Assembly: GCA_017397925.1 (NCBI GenBank)
Contig: JAFQHO010000084.1
Location: 62,001 to 126,000 of the forward strand
DNA length: 64,000 bases
Direction of reading: 5' to 3'
DNA from: Ruminococcus sp.
GTDB taxonomy: Bacteria; Bacillota; Clostridia; Oscillospirales; Ruminococcaceae
The notes below the pieces were generated by a model, which was given only the letters and a program-made list of their open reading frames with translations, was not told the origin of the DNA and searched no databases. This document shows positions 17,223 to 27,110 of this stretch, piece by piece (position 1 is the stretch's first letter; each line of letters opens with the position of its first letter). Both the position numbers and the translations under genes were made by a program.

Positions 17223-17316
17223 TAACGGGTAAGGGACAGGTGCAAGTTATGTCCATTGGAGGTAACTGTCCTCGTTAATCATACTTATAATCGCGGTATA
17301 TGCACTGGTACTGCGT
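17223..17316 (+). promoter_or_regulatory. Structured 5' leader with mutually exclusive stems (riboswitch-like)
   Basis: GGACAG (17234-17239) can pair with CTGTCC (17266-17271), or its first five bases can pair with TGTCC (17250-17254); both cannot form together. TAACG (17223) pairs with CGTTA (17273), and GTTA..TCC (17246-17254) can pair with GGA..TAAC (17258-17266). A second hairpin CGCGGTA/TACTGCG spans 17293-17315. No known riboswitch consensus was recognised and no intrinsic terminator follows, so control (if any) would act on translation or RNA stability. Confidence 0.45.
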
Positions 17317-17354
17317 TATAGAAAAATATTTAAATCTTTTGGGAGGGTATAAAA

Positions 17355-20300
17355 ATGCACAAGAGAATTAAAAGCGCGATCGCTGCAAGCATTATGGCAG
17401 TTTCTATGATCGCACCCACAGTTGCTAATGTTGCGCCTATGGCTGCTTCTGCAGGTCAGGTACTTGGTGAAACAACTTTCGAGTACAAGGCACTTCCTTG
17501 GCATACTTGTGAAAGTAGCCCTGCGAAGCAGGACTTCAAAATTGAAGACGGAGCATTCCACATCACTGTAATTACAGGTACTGGTGCTGACGGTGCTAAG
17601 TGGGACCTTCAGTTCAGACACAGAAACCTCAACTTCAAGGCTGGTCATACTTATGAAGTAAGCTTTGACGCTAAGGCAAGCAGATCAGGTATGGAGCTTT
17701 GCTCTAAGATCGGTGATATCTCCGGTGACTATGAGTACTTCGTTCTTGACGGTACCGGCGGCCAGATGGTTATGGGACCTCATAATTCATCTGGTGGAAC
17801 AAGCAGTTCCGGTAAGTGGGGCAGCGCTACAAAGCTTTCAACTTCATGGCAGACATTTTCAGGTACATTTACTCCTGATGGCGACATTGAAGCTGCAGAG
17901 TGGGCTTTCCACTATGGTAAGGACACTAACTTCGGATGGGGCGGTAACGCTGAAGACGGAGACGAAATCTTCTTCGACAATATGTCTATCGTTTGTACAG
18001 ACTGTCCTGATGAGTATACAGAAGGTTCATGTAATGCTGATCCTTCAAACTCCTACGGTGCTGTAAACCGTGATTATGCTTCCAAGCAGAACAAGGAAAC
18101 TATGATGGATGGCGATGAGATTCTTAACTACATCTCAGTTAACCAGATCGGTTACTATCCCAACCTCAGCAAGGTAGCTGTTCTCTCTGATAACAGCGGT
18201 GATATTCTTCACGGTCATTCTACAATCAGCCTCAGCAAGAGCTCATATGAGTTCGAGGTTTGCGATGCTTCATCAGGTAAGGTAGTATGGGAAGGCGTAT
18301 CAGGTTCTAAGATCGCTGATAAGGATTCAGCTGATAACGTATTTAAGCTTGATTTCTCTGAGTTCAATACTCCCGGTAGATACTTCCTTCGTATCAAGGG
18401 TGAGAAGTGGAGATCATTTGATTTCAATATCGGCGACAACATCTACTATGATGAGAGCCACAACCTCCTCACAAACGCTGTAAACTACTTCTATCAGAAC
18501 CGTTCAGGTATTGATATTGAAGATGCATACTGTACATCAGGCGGTGAAGACGGCAAGGGTACAGGAATGGGCCATGAGGGCGGTCATACGAAAGATACAG
18601 CTGCTGTACAGAAGATCTGGAAGAATGAGTATGCAAGCGAAACAGAAGCTACAGGTACATACGCTTCATCCAAGATTACTGCTAACGGCGGTTGGTACGA
18701 CGCTGGTGACCACGGTAAGTACGTTGTTAACGGCGGTATCGCTATCTGGACACTCCAGAACATGTACGAGAGATCTATCCTTATCGGTAAGGACAAGGAA
18801 AAGTTTGCTGATAACTCAGGCGTTGTTGTAATCCCTGAGAATGGCAACAAGATTCCTGATATCCTCGATGAGGCTGCTGTAGAGCTTGACTGGATCGCTC
18901 AGATGAAGGTTGAAGCTGACGAGCCTACATGGGGCAAGAAGGCTGCAGGTCTTTACTACCACAAGCTCCACGACCATAAGTGGACAGGACTTGCTACAAG
19001 ACCTTGGAACTACGAAGAAGAGTGGGAAACAACTCGTATCGTTAAGCCTCCTACGCTTGCTGCTACACTGAACTACTCTGCTTGTGCTGCTCAGGCTGCA
19101 AGACTCTGGTATGATTATGACAAGGCTAAGGCTGAGAATTACCTCAAGACAGCTATTGAAGCTTACGAGGCATATCAGAAGTGGTGGTATGAATACGATG
19201 ATTCAACAGTAAAACATTCTACACTTGGTTGTAACGCTCCTGCTGAAGAAGAGAACGAGACTTCACTCTACGCTCCTATGTGGCAGGCAAAGGGCGGCGG
19301 ACCTTACGGTGATAACAACGTTCTTGACGATGCTTACTGGGCAGCTTGTGAAATCTTCATTTCTGCTTCAAGAATGGGCGATTCTGCTGCTTCAACATTC
19401 AAGAGCGAAATTGACAGTTCTGATTACGCTTACACATGTAATACAAGAATGGTCGGCGGTGAGAACAAAGACGGTTCATTCACTTCATTCAACTGGGGTA
19501 ATACTGCTTCCTGCGGTACTCTCGCACTTTCACTCAACAGTGATCTCCTTTCAGATTCTGAGAACTCCAAGGTAGAAGCTGCTATTCTTGAGGCTGCCGG
19601 CGAGTACATCGCTATGGAAGAAAAGCAGGGCTATGGTATTCCTTATACATATGACGGTCCTGGATACAACGATCCTAACAACCTCCACTACAGTGTTATC
19701 ATCAAGGGCTATGAGTGGGGTTCAAACTCAATGGTAATCAACAACTGTATCGTTATGGCTTATGCTTATGACCTTACAAAGGATGTTGAGTATATGAACG
19801 GTGTTACAACTGCTATGGACTACCTCCTCGGTACTAACCCACTTTCATTCTCCTACATCACAGGTTACGGTACATATAAGGAAAAGAGTCCTCACCACAG
19901 ATACTGGTCTTACGAGCTTGATAAGACTCTGCCTATGGCTCCTGATGGAATCCTTTCAGGTGGTCCTAATGCAGGTCTTCAGGATCCATACGTTCGTGCT
20001 CTCGGCTTCGTTCCCGGTGAAGATGATAACCCGTCACAGAGATGTTTCGTTGACTCCATCGAAGCTTGGTCTACAAACGAGGTTACAATCAACTGGAACG
20101 CTCCTCTTGCTTGGATTACTTCATTCCTCCAGGATGAAGCTGCAACAGCTGGTTCTGAGACACCTGATCCTAAGCCTACACAGGGCGGTCAGGATCCTAC
20201 AGATGCTCCTCCTATCACTACAGACGCTAACTGGGGCGATGCAAACTGTGACGGCGATGTTACAATGGCAGACGCTGCTGCTGTATTCCAGGCTCTTGGT

Positions 20301-20474
20301 AACTCTGATAAGTATTCACTTTCTACACAGGGTGCTAAGAATGCTGACGTTATCGACAACGGCAAGGGTGTAACAGCTGCTGACGCAGTTGCTATCCAGG
20401 CTGTAAGCGCTGGCATTATCGACGCTAAGGACTTCCCAATGACAACAGCTGAGTACGAGGCTGCTGTTAAGTAA
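17355..20474 (+). CDS. Secreted GH9 cellulase with CBM4, Ig-like domain and dockerin
   Basis: 1039 residues. Signal peptide about 1-33; CBM4-like carbohydrate module about 37-215; CelD_N Ig-like domain about 257-360 (starting YISVNQIGYYP); GH9 catalytic domain about 365-910 with base aspartates in WYDAGDHGK (449 and 452) and an intact second signature ending WSTNEVTINWNA; a short Pro/Thr linker; dockerin about 972-1035 with loops GDANCDGDVTMADAA and NADVIDNGKGVTAADA. This order resembles CbhA/CelK-type cellobiohydrolases or endoglucanases of cellulosomes. Very high use of favoured codons. GGGAGGGT at 17341-17348 precedes ATG 17355. Confidence 0.93.
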   Translation: MHKRIKSAIAASIMAVSMIAPTVANVAPMAASAGQVLGETTFEYKALPWHTCESSPAKQDFKIEDGAFHITVITGTGADGAKWDLQFRHRNLNFKAGHTYEVSFDAKASRSGMELCSKIGDISGDYEYFVLDGTGGQMVMGPHNSSGGTSSSGKWGSATKLSTSWQTFSGTFTPDGDIEAAEWAFHYGKDTNFGWGGNAEDGDEIFFDNMSIVCTDCPDEYTEGSCNADPSNSYGAVNRDYASKQNKETMMDGDEILNYISVNQIGYYPNLSKVAVLSDNSGDILHGHSTISLSKSSYEFEVCDASSGKVVWEGVSGSKIADKDSADNVFKLDFSEFNTPGRYFLRIKGEKWRSFDFNIGDNIYYDESHNLLTNAVNYFYQNRSGIDIEDAYCTSGGEDGKGTGMGHEGGHTKDTAAVQKIWKNEYASETEATGTYASSKITANGGWYDAGDHGKYVVNGGIAIWTLQNMYERSILIGKDKEKFADNSGVVVIPENGNKIPDILDEAAVELDWIAQMKVEADEPTWGKKAAGLYYHKLHDHKWTGLATRPWNYEEEWETTRIVKPPTLAATLNYSACAAQAARLWYDYDKAKAENYLKTAIEAYEAYQKWWYEYDDSTVKHSTLGCNAPAEEENETSLYAPMWQAKGGGPYGDNNVLDDAYWAACEIFISASRMGDSAASTFKSEIDSSDYAYTCNTRMVGGENKDGSFTSFNWGNTASCGTLALSLNSDLLSDSENSKVEAAILEAAGEYIAMEEKQGYGIPYTYDGPGYNDPNNLHYSVIIKGYEWGSNSMVINNCIVMAYAYDLTKDVEYMNGVTTAMDYLLGTNPLSFSYITGYGTYKEKSPHHRYWSYELDKTLPMAPDGILSGGPNAGLQDPYVRALGFVPGEDDNPSQRCFVDSIEAWSTNEVTINWNAPLAWITSFLQDEAATAGSETPDPKPTQGGQDPTDAPPITTDANWGDANCDGDVTMADAAAVFQALGNSDKYSLSTQGAKNADVIDNGKGVTAADAVAIQAVSAGIIDAKDFPMTTAEYEAAVK

Positions 20475-20507
20475 GTTAATAGCATTCGCTGATAATTAGC
20501 ATAATTT

Positions 20508-20532
20508 AAGGGACGCTTCGGCGTCCCTTTTT
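20508..20532 (+). terminator. Rho-independent terminator after the second GH9 gene
   Basis: AAGGGACGC and GCGTCCCTT arms with a stable TTCG tetraloop, then TTTT. Confidence 0.9.
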
Positions 20533-20557
20533 GTCGGATTTGTCAAGAATCAAACAC

Positions 20558-20586
20558 TTGCTTTTTTTGTTGAAAAGTGGTATAAT
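20558..20586 (+). promoter_or_regulatory. Sigma-A promoter of the yicC-thiN operon
   Basis: TTGCTT at 20558-20563, 17-bp spacer, TATAAT at 20581-20586. Confidence 0.75.
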
Positions 20587-20651
20587 AAAATAGTGTAGTT
20601 ATGCGCAGATTTGCGTGATGCTTATAATTTTTAACGAAAGAGGGCGGTCTG

Positions 20652-21530
20652 GTGATTAGAAGTATGACTGGCTACGGCAGGTCACAGATGATAATTAACG
20701 GCAGAGATATTCTTGTCGAAATACGTTCTGTAAATCATAGATATTATGAGTATAATTCCCGTGTTCCGAGGGCATATAATTATATAGACGAAAAGCTGAA
20801 AGCATTGCTTAAATCGGGAATATCCCGCGGCAAGGTAGATGTGTCTGTTACTATCAACAACATTGAGGGCAGAGATACTGAGGTTGCTGTTAACAAGGGT
20901 GTTGCTGAAGGCTATATAAACGCACTTCGCGGTGTTGCCGATGAACTTTGCGTTGCTGATGACCTTACACTGTCTAATCTTATCAGACTTCCCGATGTTT
21001 TCATCGTTCAGAAAACACCTGATAATGAGGACGAAATCTGGAACGATGTTTCAACAGTTGCCAATGAGGCTCTTGAACGCTTTGTGAAAATGCGTGAAAC
21101 AGAGGGCGAAAAGATGCGTAATGACGTGCTTTCAAAGGCTGATTTCATCGTTGAAATGGTGGGCAAGGTTGAGGAACTTTCTCCCAAAACTGTTGAAAGC
21201 TATCGTGAAAGACTTTACAAGAAGCTGAGCGAAGTGCTTGAGGGAAAGGACATTGACCAGCAGAGAATTGTCACAGAAGCTGCTATTTTCGCAGAGAAAA
21301 TTGCTGTTGACGAGGAAACTGTCCGCCTGAGAAGTCATATTTCTCAGCTCCGTGAACTTGTTAATTCCAATGAGAGCATTGGTAGAAAGCTTGATTTCAT
21401 TGTTCAGGAAATGAACCGCGAGGTAAATACTATCGGTTCAAAGGCACAGGATTTGAATATAACGAAAATCGTCGTGGATATGAAGGCTGAGCTTGAAAAA
21501 ATCCGCGAGCAGATACAGAATATTGAATAA
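20652..21530 (+). CDS. yicC: YicC family endoribonuclease
   Basis: 292 residues; YicC/YloC family, characterised in E. coli and Bacillus as an endoribonuclease acting on small RNAs or mRNAs. The GTG at 20652 gives [11 protein letters not shown] after the initiator, the universally conserved opening, which fixes the start. The C-terminal DUF1732 region holds [13 protein letters not shown] near residue 257. First gene of the long operon; yicC-remA-gmk-rpoZ-priA is the conserved Firmicutes order. Confidence 0.93.
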   Translation: MIRSMTGYGRSQMIINGRDILVEIRSVNHRYYEYNSRVPRAYNYIDEKLKALLKSGISRGKVDVSVTINNIEGRDTEVAVNKGVAEGYINALRGVADELCVADDLTLSNLIRLPDVFIVQKTPDNEDEIWNDVSTVANEALERFVKMRETEGEKMRNDVLSKADFIVEMVGKVEELSPKTVESYRERLYKKLSEVLEGKDIDQQRIVTEAAIFAEKIAVDEETVRLRSHISQLRELVNSNESIGRKLDFIVQEMNREVNTIGSKAQDLNITKIVVDMKAELEKIREQIQNIE

Positions 21531-21531
21531 T

Positions 21532-21789
21532 ATGAAGATGATTAATATCGGCTACGGAAATATGATTTCCGCAGAGAGAATAGTGTCCGTCATAAGCCCT
21601 GAATCTGCCCCTATAAAGCGTCTTATACAAGAGGCGAAGGATGACGGCAGGGCTATTGACGCTACGTATGGCAGAAAGACAAGAGCGGTTATTGTTATGG
21701 ACAGCGGACATATCGTCCTTTCGTCCCTTATAACTGAAACTCTTGCTTCAAGAATAAATGAAAACGGAGGTTCAGAGGCAGATGAATAA
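21532..21789 (+). CDS. remA: RemA/DUF370 DNA-binding regulator
   Basis: 85-residue protein of the RemA (extracellular matrix regulatory) family. Conserved [13 protein letters not shown] at the N-terminus and [18 protein letters not shown] in the middle are seen. In Bacillus RemA forms rings that bind upstream of biofilm and osmoprotection genes. It begins one base after the yicC stop, with no clear ribosome binding site, so translation is probably coupled, and overlaps gmk by eight bases. Confidence 0.93.
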   Translation: MKMINIGYGNMISAERIVSVISPESAPIKRLIQEAKDDGRAIDATYGRKTRAVIVMDSGHIVLSSLITETLASRINENGGSEADE

Positions 21790-22387
21790 AGGCAGACTTA
21801 TTGTATTTTCAGCTCCCTCAGGCTGCGGAAAAGGTACGATGCTGGCTGAAATTTTAAAGGATAACAGTTTCAGATGCTCAGTTTCCACAACTACAAGAGA
21901 GCCGAGAAAAGGCGAAATTGACGGTGTTCACTACTACTTCATTTCCAAAGAGGAATTTCAGAGGAGAATTGCCAACGATGAGTTTATGGAGTATGCGGAA
22001 TACTGTCAGAATTCTTACGGTACTTTGAAATCAGAGGTTGATCAGTATCTTGAAAGTGGAATCAATGTTATCCTTGAAATTGAGGTGCAAGGTGCTATGA
22101 AGATGCGTGAAATCCGTCCTGATGCCCTGTTTGTGTTTATCGCACCACCCTCCGTTGATGAACTACGCCGCCGACTCAACAAGAGAGGTACGGAAACACC
22201 GGAGATTATAGAACAGCGTATTGAGGCGGCTGTTAATGAATTGAAGTTTATGCCAAAATACGATTACATTATTGTTAATGATGCTCTGGAGGACGCTGTA
22301 AGCGATTTCTTTGCGGTTATTCGCTCGGAACAGCTGACAGTTTCTGCACAGGCTGAATTTATAGAGGAGGTTATCAAAAATGCTTAG
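21782..22387 (+). CDS. gmk: Guanylate kinase
   Basis: 201 residues; phosphorylates GMP to GDP. P-loop APSGCGKGT near the N-terminus, [10 protein letters not shown] and GVHYYF for GMP binding, and QNSYGT follow the family order. Start ATG 21782 (after AACGGAGG at 21764-21771) gives the normal length; an upstream in-frame start would be unusual. Confidence 0.95.
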   Translation: MNKGRLIVFSAPSGCGKGTMLAEILKDNSFRCSVSTTTREPRKGEIDGVHYYFISKEEFQRRIANDEFMEYAEYCQNSYGTLKSEVDQYLESGINVILEIEVQGAMKMREIRPDALFVFIAPPSVDELRRRLNKRGTETPEIIEQRIEAAVNELKFMPKYDYIIVNDALEDAVSDFFAVIRSEQLTVSAQAEFIEEVIKNA

Positions 22388-22583
22388 ACCTGCAGTAAAC
22401 CAGATAATTTCAAAGAATGAGAGCTGCTATTCTCTCGTTATTGCCGTTGCAAAGCGTGCAAGAGAGATTTCCGAGGAGCTGTACAAGAACGGTGAAACCC
22501 TTGAAGAAAAACCCGTTAAGACAGCTGTTGAGGAGCTTGCAAGCGGCAAGAGCAAAATCGTAAGCACTCTCGGCGAGGAATAA
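22380..22583 (+). CDS. rpoZ: RNA polymerase omega subunit
   Basis: 67 residues; small subunit that helps assemble and stabilise RNA polymerase. Seen are SCYSLVIAVAKRAREI and the VKTAVEEL stretch typical of Firmicutes omega. AGGAGG at 22366-22371 precedes ATG 22380, which overlaps gmk by eight bases. Confidence 0.93.
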   Translation: MLRPAVNQIISKNESCYSLVIAVAKRAREISEELYKNGETLEEKPVKTAVEELASGKSKIVSTLGEE

Positions 22584-22587
22584 TCCC

Positions 22588-25026
22588 TTGATAGCGGAAA
22601 TCGCTGTCAGCGGTACTGCCTACTCCTTTGATATGCTTTTCAGTTACCGCATTCCAGCGGAAATGAAGCTGCAAAGAGGCTGCCGCGTTCTTGTTCCCTT
22701 TGGCAGAGGTAATCGGCGGAGAGTCGGAGTTGTTATGGGTTTTAACGAGGACGATGAAAAGTCCCTTAAACTCATTGCTGCACAGATTGACACCGAGCCT
22801 GTGCTGAATGCGGAGCAGCTGAAACTTGCAGAATTTCTTCACGAGCGTACTTTTTGTACGTGGTATGACGGAATAAAGGCTATGCTGCCCCCTGCTATGA
22901 CTGTAAGGGCAGATGAAAACTTCCGCCTTGTAAAGGGCTTTAATGACTATGATAAGCTTTCTGAAAGGGCTAAGGGACTTATTGAGGTTCTTGAATCCCT
23001 TGAAGATAAGACTATTGTGACGGAACTGCTGAAAAATTTTATAACTGATAATGGACGACTGTATATCGATGAATTGCTTGAAGCAGGTGCTTTAAGCTCC
23101 GAGAATACTTTCAAGCAGACTGTGGGTGATTCCACAGTGCGTATGATTCGTCTGAGCTATGATTTTCTCTGCAATCCCACTGCTTTCAGGCTTACTCCAA
23201 AACAGGAGAGAGCTGCGGATTTTCTCCGTGAATGGGGAACGGCATCTGTAAAAGAAGCGGCATATATGTGCGGCTTTACAGAGTCTGTTTTCAAGCGGCT
23301 TGTGGCTAACGGTGCCGCTGAAGAATACGATATGGAACTTCTGCGTTCAGTTGATGACGGGGCAGATGAACATATAAATCCCGATTCTACGGTACTTTCC
23401 GAGGAACAGCAGACTGTTCACGATGAGATTTTTAGTCGGATAACAGAAAAAAAAGCAGGTGTATATCTTCTTCACGGAGTAACGGGAAGCGGAAAGACAT
23501 CGGTTTTTGAAAAACTTATCCACAACACTGTCAATCTTGGTCGTCGTGCGATGCTTCTTATTCCCGAAATCGGGCTTACGCCACAGGTTTTGAAGCGATT
23601 CAGGGCGCTTTTCGGTGATAGGGTAGCTGTTATTCACAGTGGTTTATCACTCGGACAAAGACTTGACGAATACAAAAGAATAAAACGGGGCGATGCGGAT
23701 ATCATAATCGGTACAAGGAGTGCTGTATTTGCCCCTGCTGATAATATTGGACTTATTATAATTGACGAAGAAGGGGAGAGGTCGTATAAATCCGACAGCT
23801 CACCACGGTATCACGCCCACGATATTGCAAAACAGCGCTGTGCATATCACGGAGCAACTTTGCTTTTAGCCTCGGCTACTCCGTCGGTTGAAAGCTATTA
23901 TCTGGCTGAAAGGGGAGTATACAAGCTCCTTGAAATGAAAAATCGCTATAATGCGTCATCTCTGCCCGATGTTGCAATTGTTGATATGAATATTGAGCGT
24001 ATTTCGGGAAATCCTACGGAATTTAGTCAGCAGCTTGTTGATGAGGTGAATATAAATCTCAGAAACGGTGAACAGAGTATATTATTGCTTAATCGCCGCG
24101 GATTTCATACAATTATAAGCTGTGTTGACTGCTATCAGCCCATATATTGCCCAAATTGTTCAGTTCCTTTGACATATCACCGCAAAAACGGCAAGCTTAT
24201 GTGCCACTACTGTGGATTTGCTCAGGAGCCTGCAACGGTATGCCCTGTCTGCGGCTCAGAACGGCTGAAAAGTATGGGATTCGGTACACAGCGGCTTGAG
24301 GAGGAGCTGAAAATGTTCTTTCCTTCGGCACGCATACTCCGAATGGACGCAGATACGACTTTTTCCCGATATTCTTACGAAAAAGGCTTTGCTGAATTCA
24401 AAAACGGCGAGTATGACATAATGGTTGGAACCCAAATGATCGGAAAGGGACTTGATTTTCCTAATGTTACTCTTGTAGGTGTTCTGTCCATTGATAAAGC
24501 ACTGTACGCAGGGGATTTCCGAAGCTATGAGCGTACATTTTCCCTTATAACCCAGGTTGTGGGGCGAGGTGGGCGCGGCAGCCGCAAGGGCAGAGCAATA
24601 TTGCAGACTTTTATGCCTGACCACTATATTATGAATTTAGCAGCGGCGCAGGACTACAGAGGCTTCTATAACGAGGAAATCGCTATACGGCGTACACTTA
24701 TATTTCCGCCATTGTGCGATATGTGCATTTTCTGTTTTGCAGGAGCGGATGAGGAAGAAGTGCGAATAGGTGCGGACGCTGTGATCAGCCTTATGAACAG
24801 ACGGCTTAATGAATTACAGCCGAAAACACCCGTCCGTGTTCTTGGACCTGTGAGAGCCTCATATGGCAGGCTTAACGGAAAATTCCGTTGGCGAATAATT
24901 ATGAAAATGAAAAACACCGCAGAAATGCGCGGATTTATCAGCTCAATCCTCACAGAGGGAGCAAAGCTGAAGGAAATGAAAAAAATCACATTTTATGCCG
25001 ATATAAACGGCGATGTTGGTGTGTAA
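22588..25026 (+). CDS. priA: Primosomal replication restart helicase PriA
   Basis: 812 residues; 3'-5' helicase that reloads replication at stalled forks. Order: N-terminal 3'BD (IAVSGTAYSFDMLFSYRIP), Walker A GVTGSGKTS near 297, motif II IIIDEEGERSYKS, zinc cysteines CVDC, CPNC, CHYC and CPVC, and the GTQMIGKGLDFPNV helicase motif. TTG at 22588 is the start, four bases after the rpoZ stop. Oddity: motif II reads DEEGE where PriA normally has DEEH. Confidence 0.93.
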   Translation: MIAEIAVSGTAYSFDMLFSYRIPAEMKLQRGCRVLVPFGRGNRRRVGVVMGFNEDDEKSLKLIAAQIDTEPVLNAEQLKLAEFLHERTFCTWYDGIKAMLPPAMTVRADENFRLVKGFNDYDKLSERAKGLIEVLESLEDKTIVTELLKNFITDNGRLYIDELLEAGALSSENTFKQTVGDSTVRMIRLSYDFLCNPTAFRLTPKQERAADFLREWGTASVKEAAYMCGFTESVFKRLVANGAAEEYDMELLRSVDDGADEHINPDSTVLSEEQQTVHDEIFSRITEKKAGVYLLHGVTGSGKTSVFEKLIHNTVNLGRRAMLLIPEIGLTPQVLKRFRALFGDRVAVIHSGLSLGQRLDEYKRIKRGDADIIIGTRSAVFAPADNIGLIIIDEEGERSYKSDSSPRYHAHDIAKQRCAYHGATLLLASATPSVESYYLAERGVYKLLEMKNRYNASSLPDVAIVDMNIERISGNPTEFSQQLVDEVNINLRNGEQSILLLNRRGFHTIISCVDCYQPIYCPNCSVPLTYHRKNGKLMCHYCGFAQEPATVCPVCGSERLKSMGFGTQRLEEELKMFFPSARILRMDADTTFSRYSYEKGFAEFKNGEYDIMVGTQMIGKGLDFPNVTLVGVLSIDKALYAGDFRSYERTFSLITQVVGRGGRGSRKGRAILQTFMPDHYIMNLAAAQDYRGFYNEEIAIRRTLIFPPLCDMCIFCFAGADEEEVRIGADAVISLMNRRLNELQPKTPVRVLGPVRASYGRLNGKFRWRIIMKMKNTAEMRGFISSILTEGAKLKEMKKITFYADINGDVGV

Positions 25027-25039
25027 AGAGGATAGTAAA

Positions 25040-25501
25040 ATGGCATACAGAAAGATTTTAACTGATAAAGACGAGGCACTTCACAAGGTTTGCCGTCCTG
25101 TGGAGAAGTTTGATAATAAACTGGCAATTCTCCTTGACGATATGCACGAAACTCTTGAAAAGGCACAGGGCGTAGGTCTTGCGGCTCCTCAGGTGGGAAT
25201 GTGCAGACGCGTATTCATAATGCACCTGGATGAGGGCAGAGTTGAGGCTATAAACCCCGAAATCCTGCTGAAAAGCGGCAAACAGCGTGTGCAGGAGGGC
25301 TGCCTTTCCTGTCCAAATGTGTGGGGATATGTTACACGTCCCGAAAAGGCCGTATTAAAGGCTCAGGACAGGGACGGCAACTGGTATACAAAGGAATTTA
25401 CGGGCCTTGGTGCACAGTGCGTATGCCATGAATATGACCACCTTGAAGGCCATGTGTTTACAGAAATCGTTGAGGAATTCTACGTACCTGAGGAGGACTG
25501 A
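25040..25501 (+). CDS. def: Peptide deformylase
   Basis: 153 residues; removes the formyl group from nascent N-terminal methionine. All three motifs are present: GVGLAAPQVG, EGCLSCP and HEYDHLEGH, giving the metal ligands Cys and two His and the catalytic Glu neighbourhood (E in HEYDH). Start ATG 25040 follows AGAGGAT at 25027-25033. Followed directly by fmt, which does the reverse chemistry on initiator tRNA. Confidence 0.95.
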   Translation: MAYRKILTDKDEALHKVCRPVEKFDNKLAILLDDMHETLEKAQGVGLAAPQVGMCRRVFIMHLDEGRVEAINPEILLKSGKQRVQEGCLSCPNVWGYVTRPEKAVLKAQDRDGNWYTKEFTGLGAQCVCHEYDHLEGHVFTEIVEEFYVPEED

Positions 25502-25503
25502 CC

Positions 25504-26427
25504 TTGAAGATAGTTTTTATGGGAACTCCCGATTTCGCTGTACCCTGTCTGAAGGTGCTGGCGGAATCTGAACACGAAATAGCGGCTGTATTTACCCAGC
25601 CAGATAAGCCAAAGGGCAGGGGATATAAGATGATTCCTACTCCCGTTAAGGCGGCTGCGGAGGAATATGGTATACCGGTATATCAGCCTCTTTCCCTGCG
25701 TAAGGGTGAGGACGCTGAAAAATCAATGGAGATTTTGAACGATATTGCTCCTGACCTTATAGTTGTAACAGCTTACGGTCAGATTCTTCCAAAGGAAATC
25801 CTGGAGCTGCCTAAGTATGGCTGTATCAATATTCACGCTTCACTTCTTCCAAAGTACAGAGGTGCTGCTCCTATCAACTGGGTGCTGCTCAACGGCGAAA
25901 AAGTAACAGGCGTTACATCTATGCAGATGAGCGAGGGACTTGATACGGGAGATATGCTTATCAAGAAATCTACAGAAATAGGCGGAAATGAAACATATTC
26001 TGAGCTTTACAGCAGACTTGCCGCTATGGGCGGTGAGGTTCTTGCCGATACAATCAAGGCGATTGAGGAAGGTACACTCGTTCCTGAAAAACAGGACGAT
26101 TCTCTCAGCTGTTATTCTCCAATGATTACAAAGGATATGAGCAGCCTTGATTTTACAAAATCAGCAGAGGAAGTTCACAACACAATAAGAGGTGTAAGCG
26201 GATTTACAATGATGAACGGCAAGCGTCTTAAAGTGTTTGCTTCTGAAATTTCGAACAATATTGCTCAGGGTGAGCTGGGTACTATTGTTGATGCTGATAA
26301 ATTCGCTGTAAGCTGTGCTGACGGTGCTGTGCTGTTTACAGAAATTCAGCTGGAGGGTGCAAAGCGTATGAAAACCGCTGATTTCCTCCGCGGCAGAAAA
26401 CTTGAAAAAGGCGTAAAACTGGGCTAA
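25504..26427 (+). CDS. fmt: Methionyl-tRNA formyltransferase
   Basis: 307 residues; formylates Met-tRNAfMet using 10-formyl-THF. N-terminal KIVFMGTPDFAVP, the catalytic segment INIHASLLPKYRGAAPINW and the C-terminal OB-like domain are in order. The start is TTG at 25504, with GAGGAGG shortly upstream inside the end of def. Confidence 0.95.
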   Translation: MKIVFMGTPDFAVPCLKVLAESEHEIAAVFTQPDKPKGRGYKMIPTPVKAAAEEYGIPVYQPLSLRKGEDAEKSMEILNDIAPDLIVVTAYGQILPKEILELPKYGCINIHASLLPKYRGAAPINWVLLNGEKVTGVTSMQMSEGLDTGDMLIKKSTEIGGNETYSELYSRLAAMGGEVLADTIKAIEEGTLVPEKQDDSLSCYSPMITKDMSSLDFTKSAEEVHNTIRGVSGFTMMNGKRLKVFASEISNNIAQGELGTIVDADKFAVSCADGAVLFTEIQLEGAKRMKTADFLRGRKLEKGVKLG

Positions 26428-26438
26428 AAGGAGATTTT

Positions 26439-27110
26439 ATGGACGATTTATTTCTTTTGCTTGTGATGCTGGTACTTCCGCTGATTGCTCAGATTGGAGT
26501 TTCAGTAACTTTCAAAAAATATAGCAAAATTGCTTCGTCCCGCGGAATCACTGCTGATCAGGCTGCAAGGCAGATTCTTGACGGCAATGGTTTATATAAC
26601 GTGCGTATTGAGCGCGTCAGCGGCAATTTAAGCGACCATTATTCACCAAAGGAAAATGTGGTGCGACTTTCTGATAGCGTTTACGGACAGCGTTCTATTG
26701 CGGCTATCGGTGTTGCAGCTCACGAGTGCGGTCACGCCTGTCAGCACGCAGAGGAGTATATGCCTGTTATGGTGCGTTCTGCTATAGTGCCTGCGGTAAA
26801 TATATGCTCAAAATTCTGGTATCTTGTGCTTGTTCTCAGTATAGCTATTTTTGGCACTATAAATTTTCTGACATATGTTGGTATTGCGATGTTCGGAGCA
26901 GTTGTGCTGTTTCAGCTTGTAACACTCCCGACAGAGCTTGATGCAAGCCGCAGGGCGCTGAAAACCCTTGAGGGGCAGTGTATACTTGAAACTGATGAAA
27001 TTTCAAAGGCCAAAAAAGTCCTTACAGCAGCAGCTATGACCTATGTAACTGCTCTTGTAACTTCAATTATGCAGTTATTGCGACTTTTACTGAGGGTGAG
27101 AAGAAAATAA
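26439..27110 (+). CDS. Membrane zinc metallopeptidase (YugP-like)
   Basis: 223 residues of the Zn_peptidase_2 (PF04298) family: an N-terminal membrane helix, the metal motif AAHECGHACQH near residue 90, two further hydrophobic segments (about 120-170), and LPTELDASRRAL, the family's glutamate-containing motif. The substrate is unknown. It is a normal member of the def-fmt-rsmB neighbourhood in Clostridia and shares one base (A of the next ATG) with rsmB. Confidence 0.88.
   Translation: MDDLFLLLVMLVLPLIAQIGVSVTFKKYSKIASSRGITADQAARQILDGNGLYNVRIERVSGNLSDHYSPKENVVRLSDSVYGQRSIAAIGVAAHECGHACQHAEEYMPVMVRSAIVPAVNICSKFWYLVLVLSIAIFGTINFLTYVGIAMFGAVVLFQLVTLPTELDASRRALKTLEGQCILETDEISKAKKVLTAAAMTYVTALVTSIMQLLRLLLRVRRK

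Noticed and set aside
17223-17316. Cobalamin or c-di-GMP riboswitch
   Set aside because: Only a short GGTGCAAGT-like similarity to the cobalamin box; the remaining conserved blocks of either class are missing.
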